A DNA stretch of 64,000 bases from NCBI RefSeq assembly GCF_013201035.1, contig NZ_CP053707.1:1612001-1676000 (forward strand), read 5' to 3'. Numbering within the stretch: the first letter of the stretch is position 1; every line of letters starts with the position of its first letter. Under the pieces are notes generated by a model. That model was given only the letters and a program-made list of their open reading frames with translations, made no database searches and had not been told where the DNA came from. Of this stretch, positions 36,967 through 46,734 are shown piece by piece. This stretch comes from Arthrobacter sp. NEB 688. GTDB taxonomy: Bacteria > Actinomycetota > Actinomycetes > Actinomycetales > Dermatophilaceae. A program made the position numbers and the translations under genes.

Positions 36967-37028
36967 GTCGAACGACGAGAACATGCCGTGCGAGCCGAGG
37001 CTTGCGCGGCATGTTCTCGTCGTTCGAC
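36967..37028 (+). repeat. 62-base hairpin repeat, copy 1
   Basis: Two perfect 22-base inverted arms (36967-36988 and 37007-37028; core GAACGACGAGAACATG) around an 18-base loop whose ends also pair (GCGAGC with GCTTGC, one G-U). Starts 23 bases after adk. No T-run follows, so it is not a classical terminator, though it may stall transcription. Copy 2 lies at 38019-38080. Confidence 0.9.
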
Positions 37029-37083
37029 CGATGCCTGTGGATGACGACCCAGCCACGGGTCGCTCGCGGAGCACCATCCCCGG

Positions 37084-38013
37084 ATGGATGCCACGCCTCT
37101 GCCGCCCGAGTTCCGGGGCGCCCCCTTCGCCGTGGGGGCAGCCCGGCGGGCGGGTGTGGGCGCACATCGTCTGCGCAGGTCGGACCTCGTGCGTCCCACC
37201 CGTGGCGCGCGGTGCCACGACGTGCCTGCCGATCTCGTGGCCCAGATGCGTGCCTGCGCCCCCGGGCTGGCCGACGGAGTCGCCTTCTCGCACGTGACGG
37301 CCGCGCGGTGGTGGCGCCTCCCGCTGCCCTCGGACCTCGAGCAGCTGGACGGACTCGACGTCATGACCCGGTCGGGCTCGGGGCAGCCGCTGCGCCGGGG
37401 GCTCCGCGGTCACCGCGGTGTGGAGTCGCGCGCGGTCGTGCGCGACGGGAGCGTCGTCCTGGTCGAGGTCGCGGACACCTGGTGCGACCTCGGGGACCTC
37501 GGCAGGCGGCGGCTCGGCGTCGAGGACCTCGTGGTGGCTGGGGACGCGGCCGTCACGCGCATCGACGAGGCGGCAGGCGTGACCCGGGCGGAGTCGGTGG
37601 GGCGGCAGGTGCTGGCCGAGACGCTCCGACGGCGGGTCCGCCCGCGTGGCGCGGTCGCCCTGCGGCAGGCGCTCCTCCTCGTGCGGCCGGGGGTCCGGTC
37701 CGCGCAGGAGAGCCGGACCCGGGTCGTCTTCCACGAGGCCGGCCTGCCCGAACCCGAGGTGAACGCGGTCATCGCCGACCGTGCGGGCTGCTGGCTCGCC
37801 GAGGGGGACCTCGTCTGGAGGCAGCAGCGCGTGGTCGCCGAGTACCAGGGAGAGGTCCACGCCGACCGTCGTCGGCGCAGCGCCGACGCGTCCCGTCGAG
37901 GGCTGCTCGTCGACGAGGGGTGGAGCGTCCACGAGGTCTGGGCCGAGGACCTCGCCTCATGGGGGCGCCGGGCGGCGCTGGTTCTTCGGGTCCGCCGCTC
38001 CCTCGGGCTGTGA
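37084..38013 (+). CDS. AbiEi-like N-domain and DUF559/Vsr-type nuclease-fold protein
   Basis: 309-residue protein between two copies of one hairpin. The N-terminus (FRGAPFAVGAARRAGVGAHRLRRSDLVRPTRGAR) matches the winged-helix start I know from actinobacterial AbiEi-like proteins. The C-terminal 110 residues look like a DUF559/Vsr-type restriction-endonuclease fold: Glu209 (ESRTRVVF), Asp242 (GDLVW), Glu253-x-Gln255 (AEYQGEVH) and His259, then Asp268 and LLVDEGWSVHEVWAEDL. These are likely catalytic, by family. ATG 37084 has GGAG about 15 bases upstream. Function unknown: a stand-alone nuclease, a repeat-associated enzyme or a toxin-antitoxin relic are all possible. Confidence 0.8.
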   Translation: MDATPLPPEFRGAPFAVGAARRAGVGAHRLRRSDLVRPTRGARCHDVPADLVAQMRACAPGLADGVAFSHVTAARWWRLPLPSDLEQLDGLDVMTRSGSGQPLRRGLRGHRGVESRAVVRDGSVVLVEVADTWCDLGDLGRRRLGVEDLVVAGDAAVTRIDEAAGVTRAESVGRQVLAETLRRRVRPRGAVALRQALLLVRPGVRSAQESRTRVVFHEAGLPEPEVNAVIADRAGCWLAEGDLVWRQQRVVAEYQGEVHADRRRRSADASRRGLLVDEGWSVHEVWAEDLASWGRRAALVLRVRRSLGL

Positions 38014-38018
38014 CACCA

Positions 38019-38080
38019 GTCGAACGACGAGGACGTGCCGCGTCGCGCAGGGGCAAGACGGCATGTTCTCGTCGTTCGAC
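38019..38080 (+). repeat. 62-base hairpin repeat, copy 2
   Basis: Same arm length (22), loop length (18) and orientation as copy 1. The right arm is identical to copy 1; the left arm differs at two bases, both A to G, which still pair as G-U in plus-strand RNA. Starts 5 bases after the nuclease-like gene stop; the map promoter follows. Confidence 0.88.
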
Positions 38081-38121
38081 CGGGGGGATGCGGGGATGTG
38101 GGGGTGCGTCGGCGGCGCGGG

Positions 38122-38127
38122 TAGGGT
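38122..38127 (+). promoter_or_regulatory. -10 box for leaderless map transcript
   Basis: TAGGGT ends 7 bases before the map ATG (38135), the spacing expected when transcription begins at the start codon. No ribosome site is visible before map. Confidence 0.55.
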
Positions 38128-38134
38128 TCGCCGC

Positions 38135-38989
38135 ATGGGTTTGTTCAGCCGTGACCGCGTCGAGGCCAAGACCCCGGAGCAGCTCGCGAAGATGCGGACC
38201 GCGGGCCTGCTCGTCGCCCGCACCCTCGAGCTCGTCAGCGCGCAGGTGCGCCCGGGGATGACGACGCTCGACCTCGACGCCCTCGCCGAGGCGCACATCC
38301 GCGACCACGGGGGCATCCCCAACTTCCAGCTCGTCCCGGGCTACCGGCACACGCTGTGCACGAGCGTCAACGACGAGATCGTCCACGGCATCCCGCGCGG
38401 GCGCGTGCTCGAGGCCGGCGACCTGCTCTCGGTCGACTGCGGCGCCGAGGTCGACGGCTGGAACGGCGACTCCGCCCTCACGCTCGTCGTCGGTGGCCGC
38501 GAGGCCGGGCGCCCCGAGGACCTCGAGCTGAGCGACGACACCGAGACCTCCCTGTGGGCCGGCATCGCCGCGCTGCGCGTCGGCCGCCCGCTCTACGACG
38601 TCGGCGCCGCCGTCGAGGACTCGCTGACCACCTCCGGCGACGGCCGCGGCCGTGAGTACGGCATCGTCGAGGACTACGTCGGTCACGGCATCGGCACCTC
38701 GATGCACATGGACCCGCAGGTCCCGAACTACCGCGTCGACGGCCGCAGCCCGACCGTCGTCGACGGGATGACCATCTGCATCGAGCCGATGGTGACCCTC
38801 GGCGACCAGGACAACACCGTGCTCGAGGACGAGTGGACCGTCGTCACCCGCGACGGCTCGCGCGCCGCGCACTGGGAGCACTCGATCGCCGTGACGGCCG
38901 CGGGCACCTGCGTCCTCACCGCGCTGGACGGGGGCCGCGAGCGGCTCGCCGCGCTCGGTGTGCCCTTCGCCGACATCGCGCCCGCCTGA
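38135..38989 (+). CDS. map: type I methionine aminopeptidase
   Basis: 284-residue metalloprotease that removes the initiator methionine. Metal ligands: Asp107 (EVDGW), Asp112 (NGDSA), His184 (VGHGIG), Glu217 (IEPM) and Glu248 (HWEHS); substrate His84 (DEIVHGIP). ATG 38135 is probably leaderless; open frame upstream runs into the hairpin and is not used. It is usually the partner of adk in this superoperon, and is separated here by the hairpin-nuclease unit. Confidence 0.96.
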   Translation: MGLFSRDRVEAKTPEQLAKMRTAGLLVARTLELVSAQVRPGMTTLDLDALAEAHIRDHGGIPNFQLVPGYRHTLCTSVNDEIVHGIPRGRVLEAGDLLSVDCGAEVDGWNGDSALTLVVGGREAGRPEDLELSDDTETSLWAGIAALRVGRPLYDVGAAVEDSLTTSGDGRGREYGIVEDYVGHGIGTSMHMDPQVPNYRVDGRSPTVVDGMTICIEPMVTLGDQDNTVLEDEWTVVTRDGSRAAHWEHSIAVTAAGTCVLTALDGGRERLAALGVPFADIAPA

Positions 38990-39064
38990 CGCCTGACGCC
39001 GGACCCCGACCCGCACGCCCGGCCGGGTGACCGATGTCTCGGTGATCGGCGGGTGCCCGCTGGC

Positions 39065-39070
39065 TAGGGT
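39065..39070 (+). promoter_or_regulatory. candidate -10 box for mutA operon
   Basis: TAGGGT, 36 bases ahead of the mutA ATG, the same hexamer as at map; no convincing -35 is seen. A ribosome site CAGGAG precedes mutA. Confidence 0.4.
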
Positions 39071-39106
39071 GGAGGCGGAGCAGACCACCGACCCCAGGAG
39101 TGCCCG

Positions 39107-40924
39107 ATGACGACGTCGTCGCCTCCGCAGGGCCACCTGCCGCTCGCCGAGGGGTTCGACCCCCGCACGCGCGAGGACTGGCAGCGGCTCGTCGCGGACG
39201 TGCTGGACAAGCGCCGGACCGACGACGCCAGGACCGACCCGGCCGACGCCGAGCGGGCGCTCGTCACCGCGCTCGACGGCGGCCTGACGACGGCCGGCCT
39301 CTACCTGCGCGAGGACCGACCGCTCGGTGTCCCCGGCGCGATGCCGTTCACCCGCGGTCGCGTCGTGCGTGAGGCCACCCTCCCGTGGGACGTCCGCCAG
39401 CTGCACGACGAGCCGGATGCCGCCCGCGCCCGGGTCGCCGTCCTCGACGACCTCGAGCACGGCGTGACGTCGGTGTGGGTGCACGTCGGTGACGACGGCG
39501 TCGCGCCCGGCGACCTCGCCGAGGTCCTCGCCGACCTGCGACTCGACCTCGCGCCGGTCGTCGTGTCCTCCGCCACCGACCAGCCCGGCGCCGCCCGCGC
39601 GCTGCTCGACGTCGTGGGGGAGCGGCCCTCGGTCGGCGGCAACCTCGGCCTCGACCCGGTCGGGGCCGCCCTGCGCACCGGCGGCACACCGGACCTCGAG
39701 CCGCTCGCCGACCTCGTCGCCGCCCTCGACGGCCGCGACGGGTGGCGGGCCATCACCGTCGACGCCCGCGTGCTGCACGACGCCGGCGCCAGCGAGGTCG
39801 ACGCGCTCGCCGTCGCGCTCGCGACCGGGGTCGACTACCTGCGCCACCTCGAGCAGGTCGGCGTCGACCCCGCAAAGGCGTTCCGGCACATCGAGTTCCG
39901 TGTCAGCGCCACCGCCGACCAGTTCCTCACCGCCGCCGTCCTGCGCGCCCTGCGCCGCGCCTGGGCGCGGGTCGGCGAGGCCGTCGGCGTGCCCGAGGCC
40001 GACCGCGGCGCCCGCACCCACGCGGTGACTAGCCTGCGGATGGCCACCCGCGAGGACCCCTTCGTCAACGTCCTGCGCAACACCCTCGCGACGTTCGGCG
40101 CCTCCATCGGCGGCGCCGACGCGATCACGGTGCTGCCCCACGACACGGTCGCCGGCCTCCCGGAACGGTTCTCGCGCAGGCTCGCCCGCAACACGCAGAT
40201 CCTCCTCGCCGACGAGTCCAACGTCGGTCGCGTCACCGACCCCGGCGGCGGTTCGTGGTACCTCGAGTCCCTGACCGACGAGGTGGCCGAGCGGGCCTGG
40301 GCGCGCTTCCAGGACCTCGAGCGCGCCGGGGGAGTGCGCGCCGCCCTGCGCGACGGCCTGCTGCGCGAGTGGGTCGACGCGGCCACGGCCGAGCGCGACC
40401 CCCTGCTCGCCACGCGGCGCCGGCCGATCACCGGCGTCTCGATGTTCCCCAACCTCGCCGACACCGCCCCGGAGCGCCGGCCCCGCGCCGCGCTCGCGGT
40501 GGCCGAGGGCGCCTTCGTCCCGCGCCGCGACGCCGCCGTCTTCGAGGGGCTGCGCGACCGCGCCCGGACCCTCGACGCCCCGCAGGTCACCGTGCGCACC
40601 CTCGGCGCCCAGCGCGACTTCGGTGCCCGCCAGGGGTTCGTCCTCAACCTGCTCGCGGTCGGCGGCCTCGCCGCGACCGACGAGGTCGGCCCGGTGGCCG
40701 TCCTCGCGAGCAGCCGCGAGCAGTACGCCGAGCACGGTGCCGCCGCGGTGGCAGAGCTGCGCGCCGCGGGCGCCGAGCACGTCCTGCTCGCCGGCCGCGC
40801 CCGCGAGCTCGGCGACGACGCCGGCGTGGTCGACGGCGAGGTCTTCGACGGCACGGACGTCGTCGCCCTGCTCACCGACCTGCTCGACCGGCTCGGCGCC
40901 CCGACCGAGGGAGAGACCCGATGA
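39107..40924 (+). CDS. mutA: methylmalonyl-CoA mutase small subunit
   Basis: 605-residue subunit of the adenosylcobalamin enzyme that interconverts methylmalonyl-CoA and succinyl-CoA. It has the barrel region ([68 protein letters not shown]), but the C-terminal domain lacks the DxHxxG cobalamin motif, as expected for the non-catalytic partner. ATG 39107 after CAGGAG. It overlaps mutB by 4 bases (ATGA). Confidence 0.95.
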   Translation: MTTSSPPQGHLPLAEGFDPRTREDWQRLVADVLDKRRTDDARTDPADAERALVTALDGGLTTAGLYLREDRPLGVPGAMPFTRGRVVREATLPWDVRQLHDEPDAARARVAVLDDLEHGVTSVWVHVGDDGVAPGDLAEVLADLRLDLAPVVVSSATDQPGAARALLDVVGERPSVGGNLGLDPVGAALRTGGTPDLEPLADLVAALDGRDGWRAITVDARVLHDAGASEVDALAVALATGVDYLRHLEQVGVDPAKAFRHIEFRVSATADQFLTAAVLRALRRAWARVGEAVGVPEADRGARTHAVTSLRMATREDPFVNVLRNTLATFGASIGGADAITVLPHDTVAGLPERFSRRLARNTQILLADESNVGRVTDPGGGSWYLESLTDEVAERAWARFQDLERAGGVRAALRDGLLREWVDAATAERDPLLATRRRPITGVSMFPNLADTAPERRPRAALAVAEGAFVPRRDAAVFEGLRDRARTLDAPQVTVRTLGAQRDFGARQGFVLNLLAVGGLAATDEVGPVAVLASSREQYAEHGAAAVAELRAAGAEHVLLAGRARELGDDAGVVDGEVFDGTDVVALLTDLLDRLGAPTEGETR

Positions 40925-43089
40925 CGACCGTCCCCGACTTCACCGGCCTCGACCTCGGCCCCGGCACCCCGGCCCCCGACGTCGTGCCCCCCACCGACGC
41001 ACCCGCCGCGACGGTGTGGACCACCCCCGAGGGCATCGACGTCGCGCCCCTGCACACCGAGCGCGACCTCGAGGGCCTCGACTTCCTCGACACCGTCCCC
41101 GGCGCGCCGCCGTTCCTGCGCGGCCCCTACCCGACGATGTACACGACCCAGCCGTGGACCATCCGCCAGTACGCGGGCTTCAGCACCGCCGAGGAGTCCA
41201 ACGCCTTCTACCGGCGCAACCTCGCCGCCGGCCAGAAGGGCCTGAGCGTCGCGTTCGACCTCGCGACCCACCGCGGCTACGACTCCGACCACCCGCGCGT
41301 CGCCGGCGACGTCGGGATGGCCGGCGTCGCCATCGACTCGATCTACGACATGCGCACCCTCTTCGATGGCATCCCGCTGGACCGGATGTCGGTGTCGATG
41401 ACGATGAACGGCGCCGTCGTGCCGGTGCTCGCGCTCTACGTCGTGGCGGCCGAGGAGCAGGGGGTGAGCGCGGACCGGCTGACCGGGACCATCCAGAACG
41501 ACATCCTCAAGGAGTTCATGGTCCGCAACACCTACATCTACCCGCCCGAGCCCTCGATGCGGATCATCAGCGACATCTTCGCCTTCACGAGCCAGGAGAT
41601 GCCGCGCTTCAACTCGATCTCGATCTCCGGGTACCACATGCAGGAGGCCGGGGCGACGCAGGACCTCGAGCTCGCGTACACCCTCGCCGACGGTGTGGAG
41701 TACCTCCGCGCCGGGCAGGCGGTCGGGCTCGAGGTCGACCGGTTCGCGCCGCGGCTGTCGTTCTTCTGGGCCATCGGGATGAACTTCTACATGGAGGTCG
41801 CGAAGATGCGGGCCGCGCGCCTGCTCTGGGCGCGGCTCGTGCGCGAGCAGGGGGCGAGCAACCCGAAGTCGCTCAGCCTGCGCACCCACAGCCAGACCTC
41901 CGGCTGGAGCCTCACCGCGCAGGACGTCTACAACAACGTCGTCCGCACGTGCATCGAGGCGATGGCCGCGACGCAGGGGCACACGCAGTCCCTCCACACC
42001 AACGCCCTCGACGAGGCCATCGCCCTCCCGACCGACTTCTCGGCGCGCATCGCCCGCAACACGCAGCTCGTGCTCCAGCAGGAGTCCGGCACGACGCGCA
42101 CCATCGACCCGTGGGGCGGCTCGGCGTACGTCGAGCGGCTGACCCGCGACCTCGCCGAGCGCGCGTGGCAGCACATCGAGGAGGTCGAGGCCGCCGGCGG
42201 GATGGCCAAGGCGATCGAGGCCGGCATCCCGAAGATGCGCATCGAGGAGGCCGCGGCCCGCACCCAGGCCCGCATCGACTCCGGCCACCAGCCGGTCATC
42301 GGCGTCAACACCTACCCCGTCGACGAGGACGAGCCGATCGAGGTGCTCAAGGTCGACAACGCGGCGGTGCGCGCGAGCCAGGTCGCCAAGCTCGAGCGGC
42401 TGCGGGCCGAGCGCGACGAGGACGCCTGCCGCGCCGCGCTGGCCCGGATGACCGAGGCCGCCCGCGCCGGGTCCGACGGCTCGATGGGCACCAACCTGCT
42501 CGCGCTCGCCATCGAGGCGGCCCGCGCCAAGGCCACGGTCGGCGAGATGTCGCTCGCGATGGAGGAGGCGTTCGGCCGCTACACCGCCCAGATCCGTACG
42601 ATCGGCGGCGTGTACAGCGCCGAGGCCGGGGAGGACGCGACCGTGCGCGAGGCCCAGGCCGCCGTCGAGGAGTTCGAGGAGGAGCAGGGCCGCCGCCCGC
42701 GCATCCTCGTCGCGAAGATGGGCCAGGACGGCCACGACCGCGGGCAGAAGGTCATCGCCACCGCGTTCGCCGACCTCGGCTTCGACGTCGACGTGGGCCC
42801 GCTGTTCCAGACGCCGGAGGAGGTCGCCCGGCAGGCCGTCGAGGCCGACGTGCACGTCGTCGGCGTCAGCTCGCTCGCGGCCGGCCACCTGACCCTCGTC
42901 CCGGCGCTGCGCGCGGCCCTGGACGACCTCGGCCGCGACGACCTGATGATCGTCGTCGGCGGCGTCATCCCCGACCAGGACCGCGAGGCCCTGCGCGCGG
43001 CCGGCGCCGACGCCATCTACCCCCCGGGCACCGTCATCAGCAAGGCGGCCGTCGCCCTCGTCCACGAGCTGCGCGAGCGGCTCGGGTGA
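40921..43089 (+). CDS. mutB: methylmalonyl-CoA mutase large subunit
   Basis: 722-residue catalytic subunit. CoA/substrate barrel: [63 protein letters not shown]. The C-terminal cobalamin-binding domain carries DGHDRG (Asp603, His605, Gly608, with His605 the cobalt ligand) and later [12 protein letters not shown] and VVGGVIP. Start ATG 40921 overlaps the mutA stop. Works in propionyl-CoA use, with MeaB encoded next. Confidence 0.97.
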   Translation: MTTVPDFTGLDLGPGTPAPDVVPPTDAPAATVWTTPEGIDVAPLHTERDLEGLDFLDTVPGAPPFLRGPYPTMYTTQPWTIRQYAGFSTAEESNAFYRRNLAAGQKGLSVAFDLATHRGYDSDHPRVAGDVGMAGVAIDSIYDMRTLFDGIPLDRMSVSMTMNGAVVPVLALYVVAAEEQGVSADRLTGTIQNDILKEFMVRNTYIYPPEPSMRIISDIFAFTSQEMPRFNSISISGYHMQEAGATQDLELAYTLADGVEYLRAGQAVGLEVDRFAPRLSFFWAIGMNFYMEVAKMRAARLLWARLVREQGASNPKSLSLRTHSQTSGWSLTAQDVYNNVVRTCIEAMAATQGHTQSLHTNALDEAIALPTDFSARIARNTQLVLQQESGTTRTIDPWGGSAYVERLTRDLAERAWQHIEEVEAAGGMAKAIEAGIPKMRIEEAAARTQARIDSGHQPVIGVNTYPVDEDEPIEVLKVDNAAVRASQVAKLERLRAERDEDACRAALARMTEAARAGSDGSMGTNLLALAIEAARAKATVGEMSLAMEEAFGRYTAQIRTIGGVYSAEAGEDATVREAQAAVEEFEEEQGRRPRILVAKMGQDGHDRGQKVIATAFADLGFDVDVGPLFQTPEEVARQAVEADVHVVGVSSLAAGHLTLVPALRAALDDLGRDDLMIVVGGVIPDQDREALRAAGADAIYPPGTVISKAAVALVHELRERLG

Positions 43090-44111
43090 AGCCCGTCCCC
43101 GTCGACGAGCTCGTCGCCGGCGTCCGGGAGGGCTCGCGCCAGCACGTGGCGCGGGCCATCACCCTGCTCGAGTCGCGCCGCCCGGACCACCGCGAGGCGG
43201 CCCGAGCGCTGCTGGCGGGGCTCGCGGACCGCACCGGGGGAGCGGTCCGCGTCGGCATCAGCGGGGTGCCGGGCGCGGGCAAGTCGACGTTCATCGACGC
43301 GCTCGGCGTCCGGCTCGTCGAGCAGGGGCACCGGGTCGCGGTCGTCGCCGTCGACCCCAGCTCGCGGCGCACCGGCGGGTCGATCCTCGGCGACCGCACC
43401 CGGATGGCCCGGCTCACCGCCTCCGACGCCGCGTTCGTGCGGCCGAGCCCTTCCGGCCGCCACCTCGGCGGGGTGGCCCGCGCGACGCGCGAGTCGATGC
43501 TCGTCCTCGAGGCGGCCGGTTTCGACGTCGTCGTCGTCGAGACCGTCGGGGTGGGCCAGAACGAGATCGCGGTGTCCGAGATGGTCGACACCTTCCTCCT
43601 GCTCACCCTCGCCCGGGCGGGGGACCAGCTCCAGGGCATCAAGCGCGGCATCCTCGAGCTCGCCGACGTCATCGCGGTCAACAAGGCCGACGGCGACGGC
43701 GAGCTCCCGGCCCGCACCGCCGCCCGCGAGCTCATGGGCGCGATGCGCCTGATGATGCCCGGGCGCGACGTGCGCCGGCCGCCGGTCCTCACCTGCTCGG
43801 CCCTCACCGGCGCCGGGCTCGACGAGGTGTGGCAGGCGGTGCTCGAGCACCGGGCCCACCTCGAGGAGCGGCACTCGCTCGCCGGGCGGCGCGCCCAGCA
43901 GCAGCAGGACTGGATGTGGGCGCTCGTCGACGCAGAGCTGACCGACGGCGTCCGTGCCGCGCCGGGGGTGCGCGCCGAGCGCGAGGCCATCGAGTCCGCC
44001 GTCCGCGCGGGCACGACGAGCGCGGTCGAGGGGGCCGCGCGGGTGCTCGCCCTGTACGCCGACGAGCTGCGCGGGGCCGCGCAGGAGGGTCCGACTCCTC
44101 CGAACGGCTGA
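43086..44111 (+). CDS. meaB: methylmalonyl-CoA mutase chaperone GTPase MeaB
   Basis: 341-residue G3E GTPase that loads and protects the mutase cofactor. P-loop GVPGAGKS (residues 60-67), [19 protein letters not shown], switch region ETVGVGQNE and NKADGDGE are the family marks (also named ArgK). GTG 43086 overlaps the mutB stop (GTGA), so the three genes form one transcription unit. The tail is Ala/Arg-rich. A 400-base gap follows. Confidence 0.95.
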   Translation: MKPVPVDELVAGVREGSRQHVARAITLLESRRPDHREAARALLAGLADRTGGAVRVGISGVPGAGKSTFIDALGVRLVEQGHRVAVVAVDPSSRRTGGSILGDRTRMARLTASDAAFVRPSPSGRHLGGVARATRESMLVLEAAGFDVVVVETVGVGQNEIAVSEMVDTFLLLTLARAGDQLQGIKRGILELADVIAVNKADGDGELPARTAARELMGAMRLMMPGRDVRRPPVLTCSALTGAGLDEVWQAVLEHRAHLEERHSLAGRRAQQQQDWMWALVDAELTDGVRAAPGVRAEREAIESAVRAGTTSAVEGAARVLALYADELRGAAQEGPTPPNG

Positions 44112-44268
44112 TGTCGCACCGGCCGGACGTCCGTGACTCCGGGGGCCGAAACGGCACGAGGTGACCGTGGGGTTGGTGGGTCGTTGACAGAGAGGGAAGA
44201 GTCGTCCTCAGCACCCCGGTGATGCCGGACCCCACGGTCCAGGCCCCTGTCCACCGGGGCGCGGGGAC

Positions 44269-44295
44269 GGGCGTCCACCCCCTGCACGGACGCCC
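44269..44295 (+). terminator. weak terminator-like hairpin after meaB
   Basis: GGGCGTCC (44269-44276) pairs with GGACGCCC (44288-44295) across an 11-base loop, followed by TCTCG. The 44112-44517 gap otherwise holds a TTGACA at 44184 without a -10, and the infA promoter. Confidence 0.35.
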
Positions 44296-44374
44296 TCTCG
44301 AACTACCCACCGGGTCGGCCACCCCCCCTGCATCGGCCGGCCCGGTGGCGTGTTCCCCGGGGCTTTCCACGGAT

Positions 44375-44403
44375 TTCGTGATGTGCCCCGCCTCGCGTAG
44401 CAT
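44375..44403 (+). promoter_or_regulatory. candidate infA promoter
   Basis: TTCGTG (44375-44380), 17-base spacer, TAGCAT (44398-44403), giving an infA leader of about 110 bases. The -35 is a poor match. Confidence 0.45.
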
Positions 44404-44517
44404 TGAACGTCGGTCACGTGTGCGTTCCGCATGGTGCGTCCTGCGAAGCAGCACGGGGCCGATTTCCATGGGCGGTCCGACCTGACGAAGGGCTGCCCAA
44501 CGGCGGATTGAGAGGGT

Positions 44518-44739
44518 ATGGCCAAGAAGGACGGCGTCATCGAGATCGAGGGCACGATCGTCGAGGCTCTCCCGAACGCGATGTTCAGGGTTGAGCTCAC
44601 GAACGGTCACAAGGTGCTCGCGCACATCTCCGGCAAGATGCGGCAGCACTACATCCGGATCCTCCCCGAGGACCGTGTGGTGGTGGAGCTGAGCCCGTAC
44701 GACCTGACACGCGGCCGCATCGTCTTCCGCTACCGCTGA
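44518..44739 (+). CDS. infA: translation initiation factor IF-1
   Basis: 73-residue S1-type OB-fold factor that binds the A site of the 30S subunit during initiation. The sequence [72 protein letters not shown] is full length. ATG 44518 after TTGAGAGGGT. Starts the alpha-operon part of the cluster (infA-rpmJ-rpsM-rpsK-rpsD-rpoA-rplQ). Confidence 0.97.
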   Translation: MAKKDGVIEIEGTIVEALPNAMFRVELTNGHKVLAHISGKMRQHYIRILPEDRVVVELSPYDLTRGRIVFRYR

Positions 44740-44767
44740 GACACATCGACGAGACAGCAAAGGCGAC

Positions 44768-44881
44768 ATGAAGGTTCAGCCGAGCGTCAAGAAGATCTGT
44801 GACAAGTGCAAGGTGATCCGCCGCAACGGCCGGGTCATGGTGATCTGCGAGAACCTGCGCCACAAGCAGCGCCAGGGCTGA
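44768..44881 (+). CDS. rpmJ: 50S ribosomal protein L36
   Basis: 37-residue L36, zinc-binding form: Cys11, Cys14, Cys27 and His32 ([25 protein letters not shown]) supply the ligands. ATG 44768, 28 bases after infA. Too short to be found by length alone; recognised by sequence. The 217-base gap before rpsM shows no gene. Confidence 0.95.
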   Translation: MKVQPSVKKICDKCKVIRRNGRVMVICENLRHKQRQG

Positions 44882-45098
44882 CGCGAGTCAGACGCACCAC
44901 CGCCCGCAAGGGCCCCGCACGGGTCATCGATCCGAGCACGCAGACCAGAAGCACGCAGCACCCGACCCCCGACGGGTCACCTGGATCGCAGGTGGACGCG
45001 GGACGTCACCCCCGGCCCGGAGGCCGGGGACCGGACCAGGATGGCCGGACCGGTGTTGCTCCAGACCTCCGGACACCACGAGAAGGAAACATCCCCAC

Positions 45099-45476
45099 AT
45101 GGCACGTCTGATGGGCGTCGACCTCCCGCGCGACAAGCGCGCCGAGGTCGCACTGACCTACATCTTCGGAGTCGGGAAGACCAGCGCGCAGAAGGCCCTC
45201 GCGGCCACCGGCGTCAGCGCCGACACCCGGGTCAAGGACCTCGGTGACGACGACCTGGTCAAGCTCCGCGACTGGATCGAGGACAACCTCAAGGTCGAGG
45301 GTGACCTGCGGCGCGAGGTCGCCGCGGACATCCGCCGCAAGGTCGAGATCGGGTCCTACGAGGGCCTGCGTCACCGCCGGGGTCTCCCCGTCCGGGGCCA
45401 GCGGACCAAGACCAACGCGCGCACCCGCAAGGGCCCCAAGCGCACCGTGGCCGGCAAGAAGAAGGCCGGTAAGTGA
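45099..45476 (+). CDS. rpsM: 30S ribosomal protein S13
   Basis: 125-residue S13 of the 30S head, contacting P-site tRNA and L5. [38 protein letters not shown] opens the protein, and [40 protein letters not shown] closes it. ATG 45099 after GAAGGAAACATCCCCAC. Confidence 0.97.
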   Translation: MARLMGVDLPRDKRAEVALTYIFGVGKTSAQKALAATGVSADTRVKDLGDDDLVKLRDWIEDNLKVEGDLRREVAADIRRKVEIGSYEGLRHRRGLPVRGQRTKTNARTRKGPKRTVAGKKKAGK

Positions 45477-45534
45477 CCCGCGCCTGACGCGCGTCACGCC
45501 ACCACCGCTTCCGAAGACTTCGTAGGAGAAACAC

Positions 45535-45939
45535 ATGCCTCCCAAGGGACGCAACACCGGCGCCAAGAAGGTGCGCCGCAAGGAGAAGAAGAACGTCGCC
45601 GTGGGCCAGGCCCACATCAAGAGCACGTTCAACAACACGATCATCTCGATCACCGACCCCACCGGTGCCGTCATCTCCTGGGCCTCCGCCGGCCAGGTCG
45701 GCTTCAAGGGTTCGCGCAAGTCCACGCCGTTCGCCGCGCAGACCGCCGCCGAGGCCGCTGCGCGCCGTGCCATGGAGCACGGGATGCGCAAGGTGGACGT
45801 CTTCGTCAAGGGCCCGGGCTCCGGTCGTGAGACCGCCATCCGTTCCCTGACCGCGGCCGGCCTCGAGGTCGGCTCGATCCAGGACGTCACCCCCCAGCCG
45901 CACAACGGCGTCCGTCCGCCCAAGCGCCGCCGCGTCTGA
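45535..45939 (+). CDS. rpsK: 30S ribosomal protein S11
   Basis: 134-residue S11 at the platform, near the mRNA exit. [61 protein letters not shown] is typical, as is the end [19 protein letters not shown]-terminus [22 protein letters not shown] 45535 follows TAGGAG. Confidence 0.97.
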   Translation: MPPKGRNTGAKKVRRKEKKNVAVGQAHIKSTFNNTIISITDPTGAVISWASAGQVGFKGSRKSTPFAAQTAAEAAARRAMEHGMRKVDVFVKGPGSGRETAIRSLTAAGLEVGSIQDVTPQPHNGVRPPKRRRV

Positions 45940-45974
45940 GCGACACAAGACTTCGCGAAAGGTAAGAGAGAGAC

Positions 45975-46583
45975 ATGGCCCGTTACACCGGACCCATCAC
46001 CAAGAAGTCGCGTCGCCTGAAGACCGACCTCGTCGGCGGTGACAAGAACTTCGACCTCCGCCCGTTCCCGCCCGGCCAGCACGGCCGTCGCCGGATCCAG
46101 GAGAAGGAGTACCTGACCCAGCTCCAGGAGAAGCAGAAGGCCCGCTTCACCTACGGGGTCATGGAGAAGCAGTTCCGTCGGTACTACAAGGAGGCGGCCA
46201 ACCGCCCCGGCAAGACCGGCGAGAACATCCTGACGATCCTCGAGTCCCGTCTCGACAACGTCGTCTACCGTGCCGGCCTCGCCCGCACCCGTCGTCAGGC
46301 GCGCCAGCTCGTGACGCACGGCCACTTCGAGGTCAACGGCCAGCGCGTCGACGTCCCGAGCTACCGGGTCGAGCAGTACGACATCATCACCGTGCGCAAG
46401 CAGTCGGTGGAGGCGTTCCCGATCCAGCTCGCGCGTGAGTCCTTCGGCGACCGCCCGACCCCGGCCTGGCTGCAGGTCGTCCCGGGCTCGCTGCAGATCC
46501 TCATCCACTCGCTGCCGATCCGTGCGCAGATCGACACGGTCCTCACCGAGCAGCTCATCGTCGAGTTCTACTCCAAGAACTGA
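45975..46583 (+). CDS. rpsD: 30S ribosomal protein S4
   Basis: 202-residue S4, primary binder of the 16S 5' domain. No N-terminal zinc Cys pair, so it is the C-minus form. S4 RNA-binding domain: [43 protein letters not shown] 45975 follows AAAGGTAAGAGAGAG. The C-terminus [15 protein letters not shown] is normal. Confidence 0.97.
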   Translation: MARYTGPITKKSRRLKTDLVGGDKNFDLRPFPPGQHGRRRIQEKEYLTQLQEKQKARFTYGVMEKQFRRYYKEAANRPGKTGENILTILESRLDNVVYRAGLARTRRQARQLVTHGHFEVNGQRVDVPSYRVEQYDIITVRKQSVEAFPIQLARESFGDRPTPAWLQVVPGSLQILIHSLPIRAQIDTVLTEQLIVEFYSKN

Positions 46584-46734
46584 CCTGACGTCCGCGGTCG
46601 CCGGTCCTCCCTCGTGGTGGACCGGCGCCGCGGACGAAGCCCGTCCCGGGGACCGAGCCGGGGCAGGTGCCGGGATGGTGCCCGGCGTTCACGAGGCGTC
46701 ATATGGCGGTCGCCCGTGGGAAGGAAGAACCACC

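Noticed and set aside
36967-38080. Composite transposon reading of the hairpin pair
   Set aside because: No transposase, no visible target duplication at the outer ends, and the repeats are hairpins in the same orientation rather than terminal inverted repeats.
39107-44111. Recent transfer of the mutase genes
   Set aside because: Codon use and GC are like the neighbours, so only the position is unusual, not the composition.
44184-44189. TTGACA as an infA promoter
   Set aside because: A perfect -35, but no -10 at 16-19 bases; the TAGCAT at 44398 is a better candidate.
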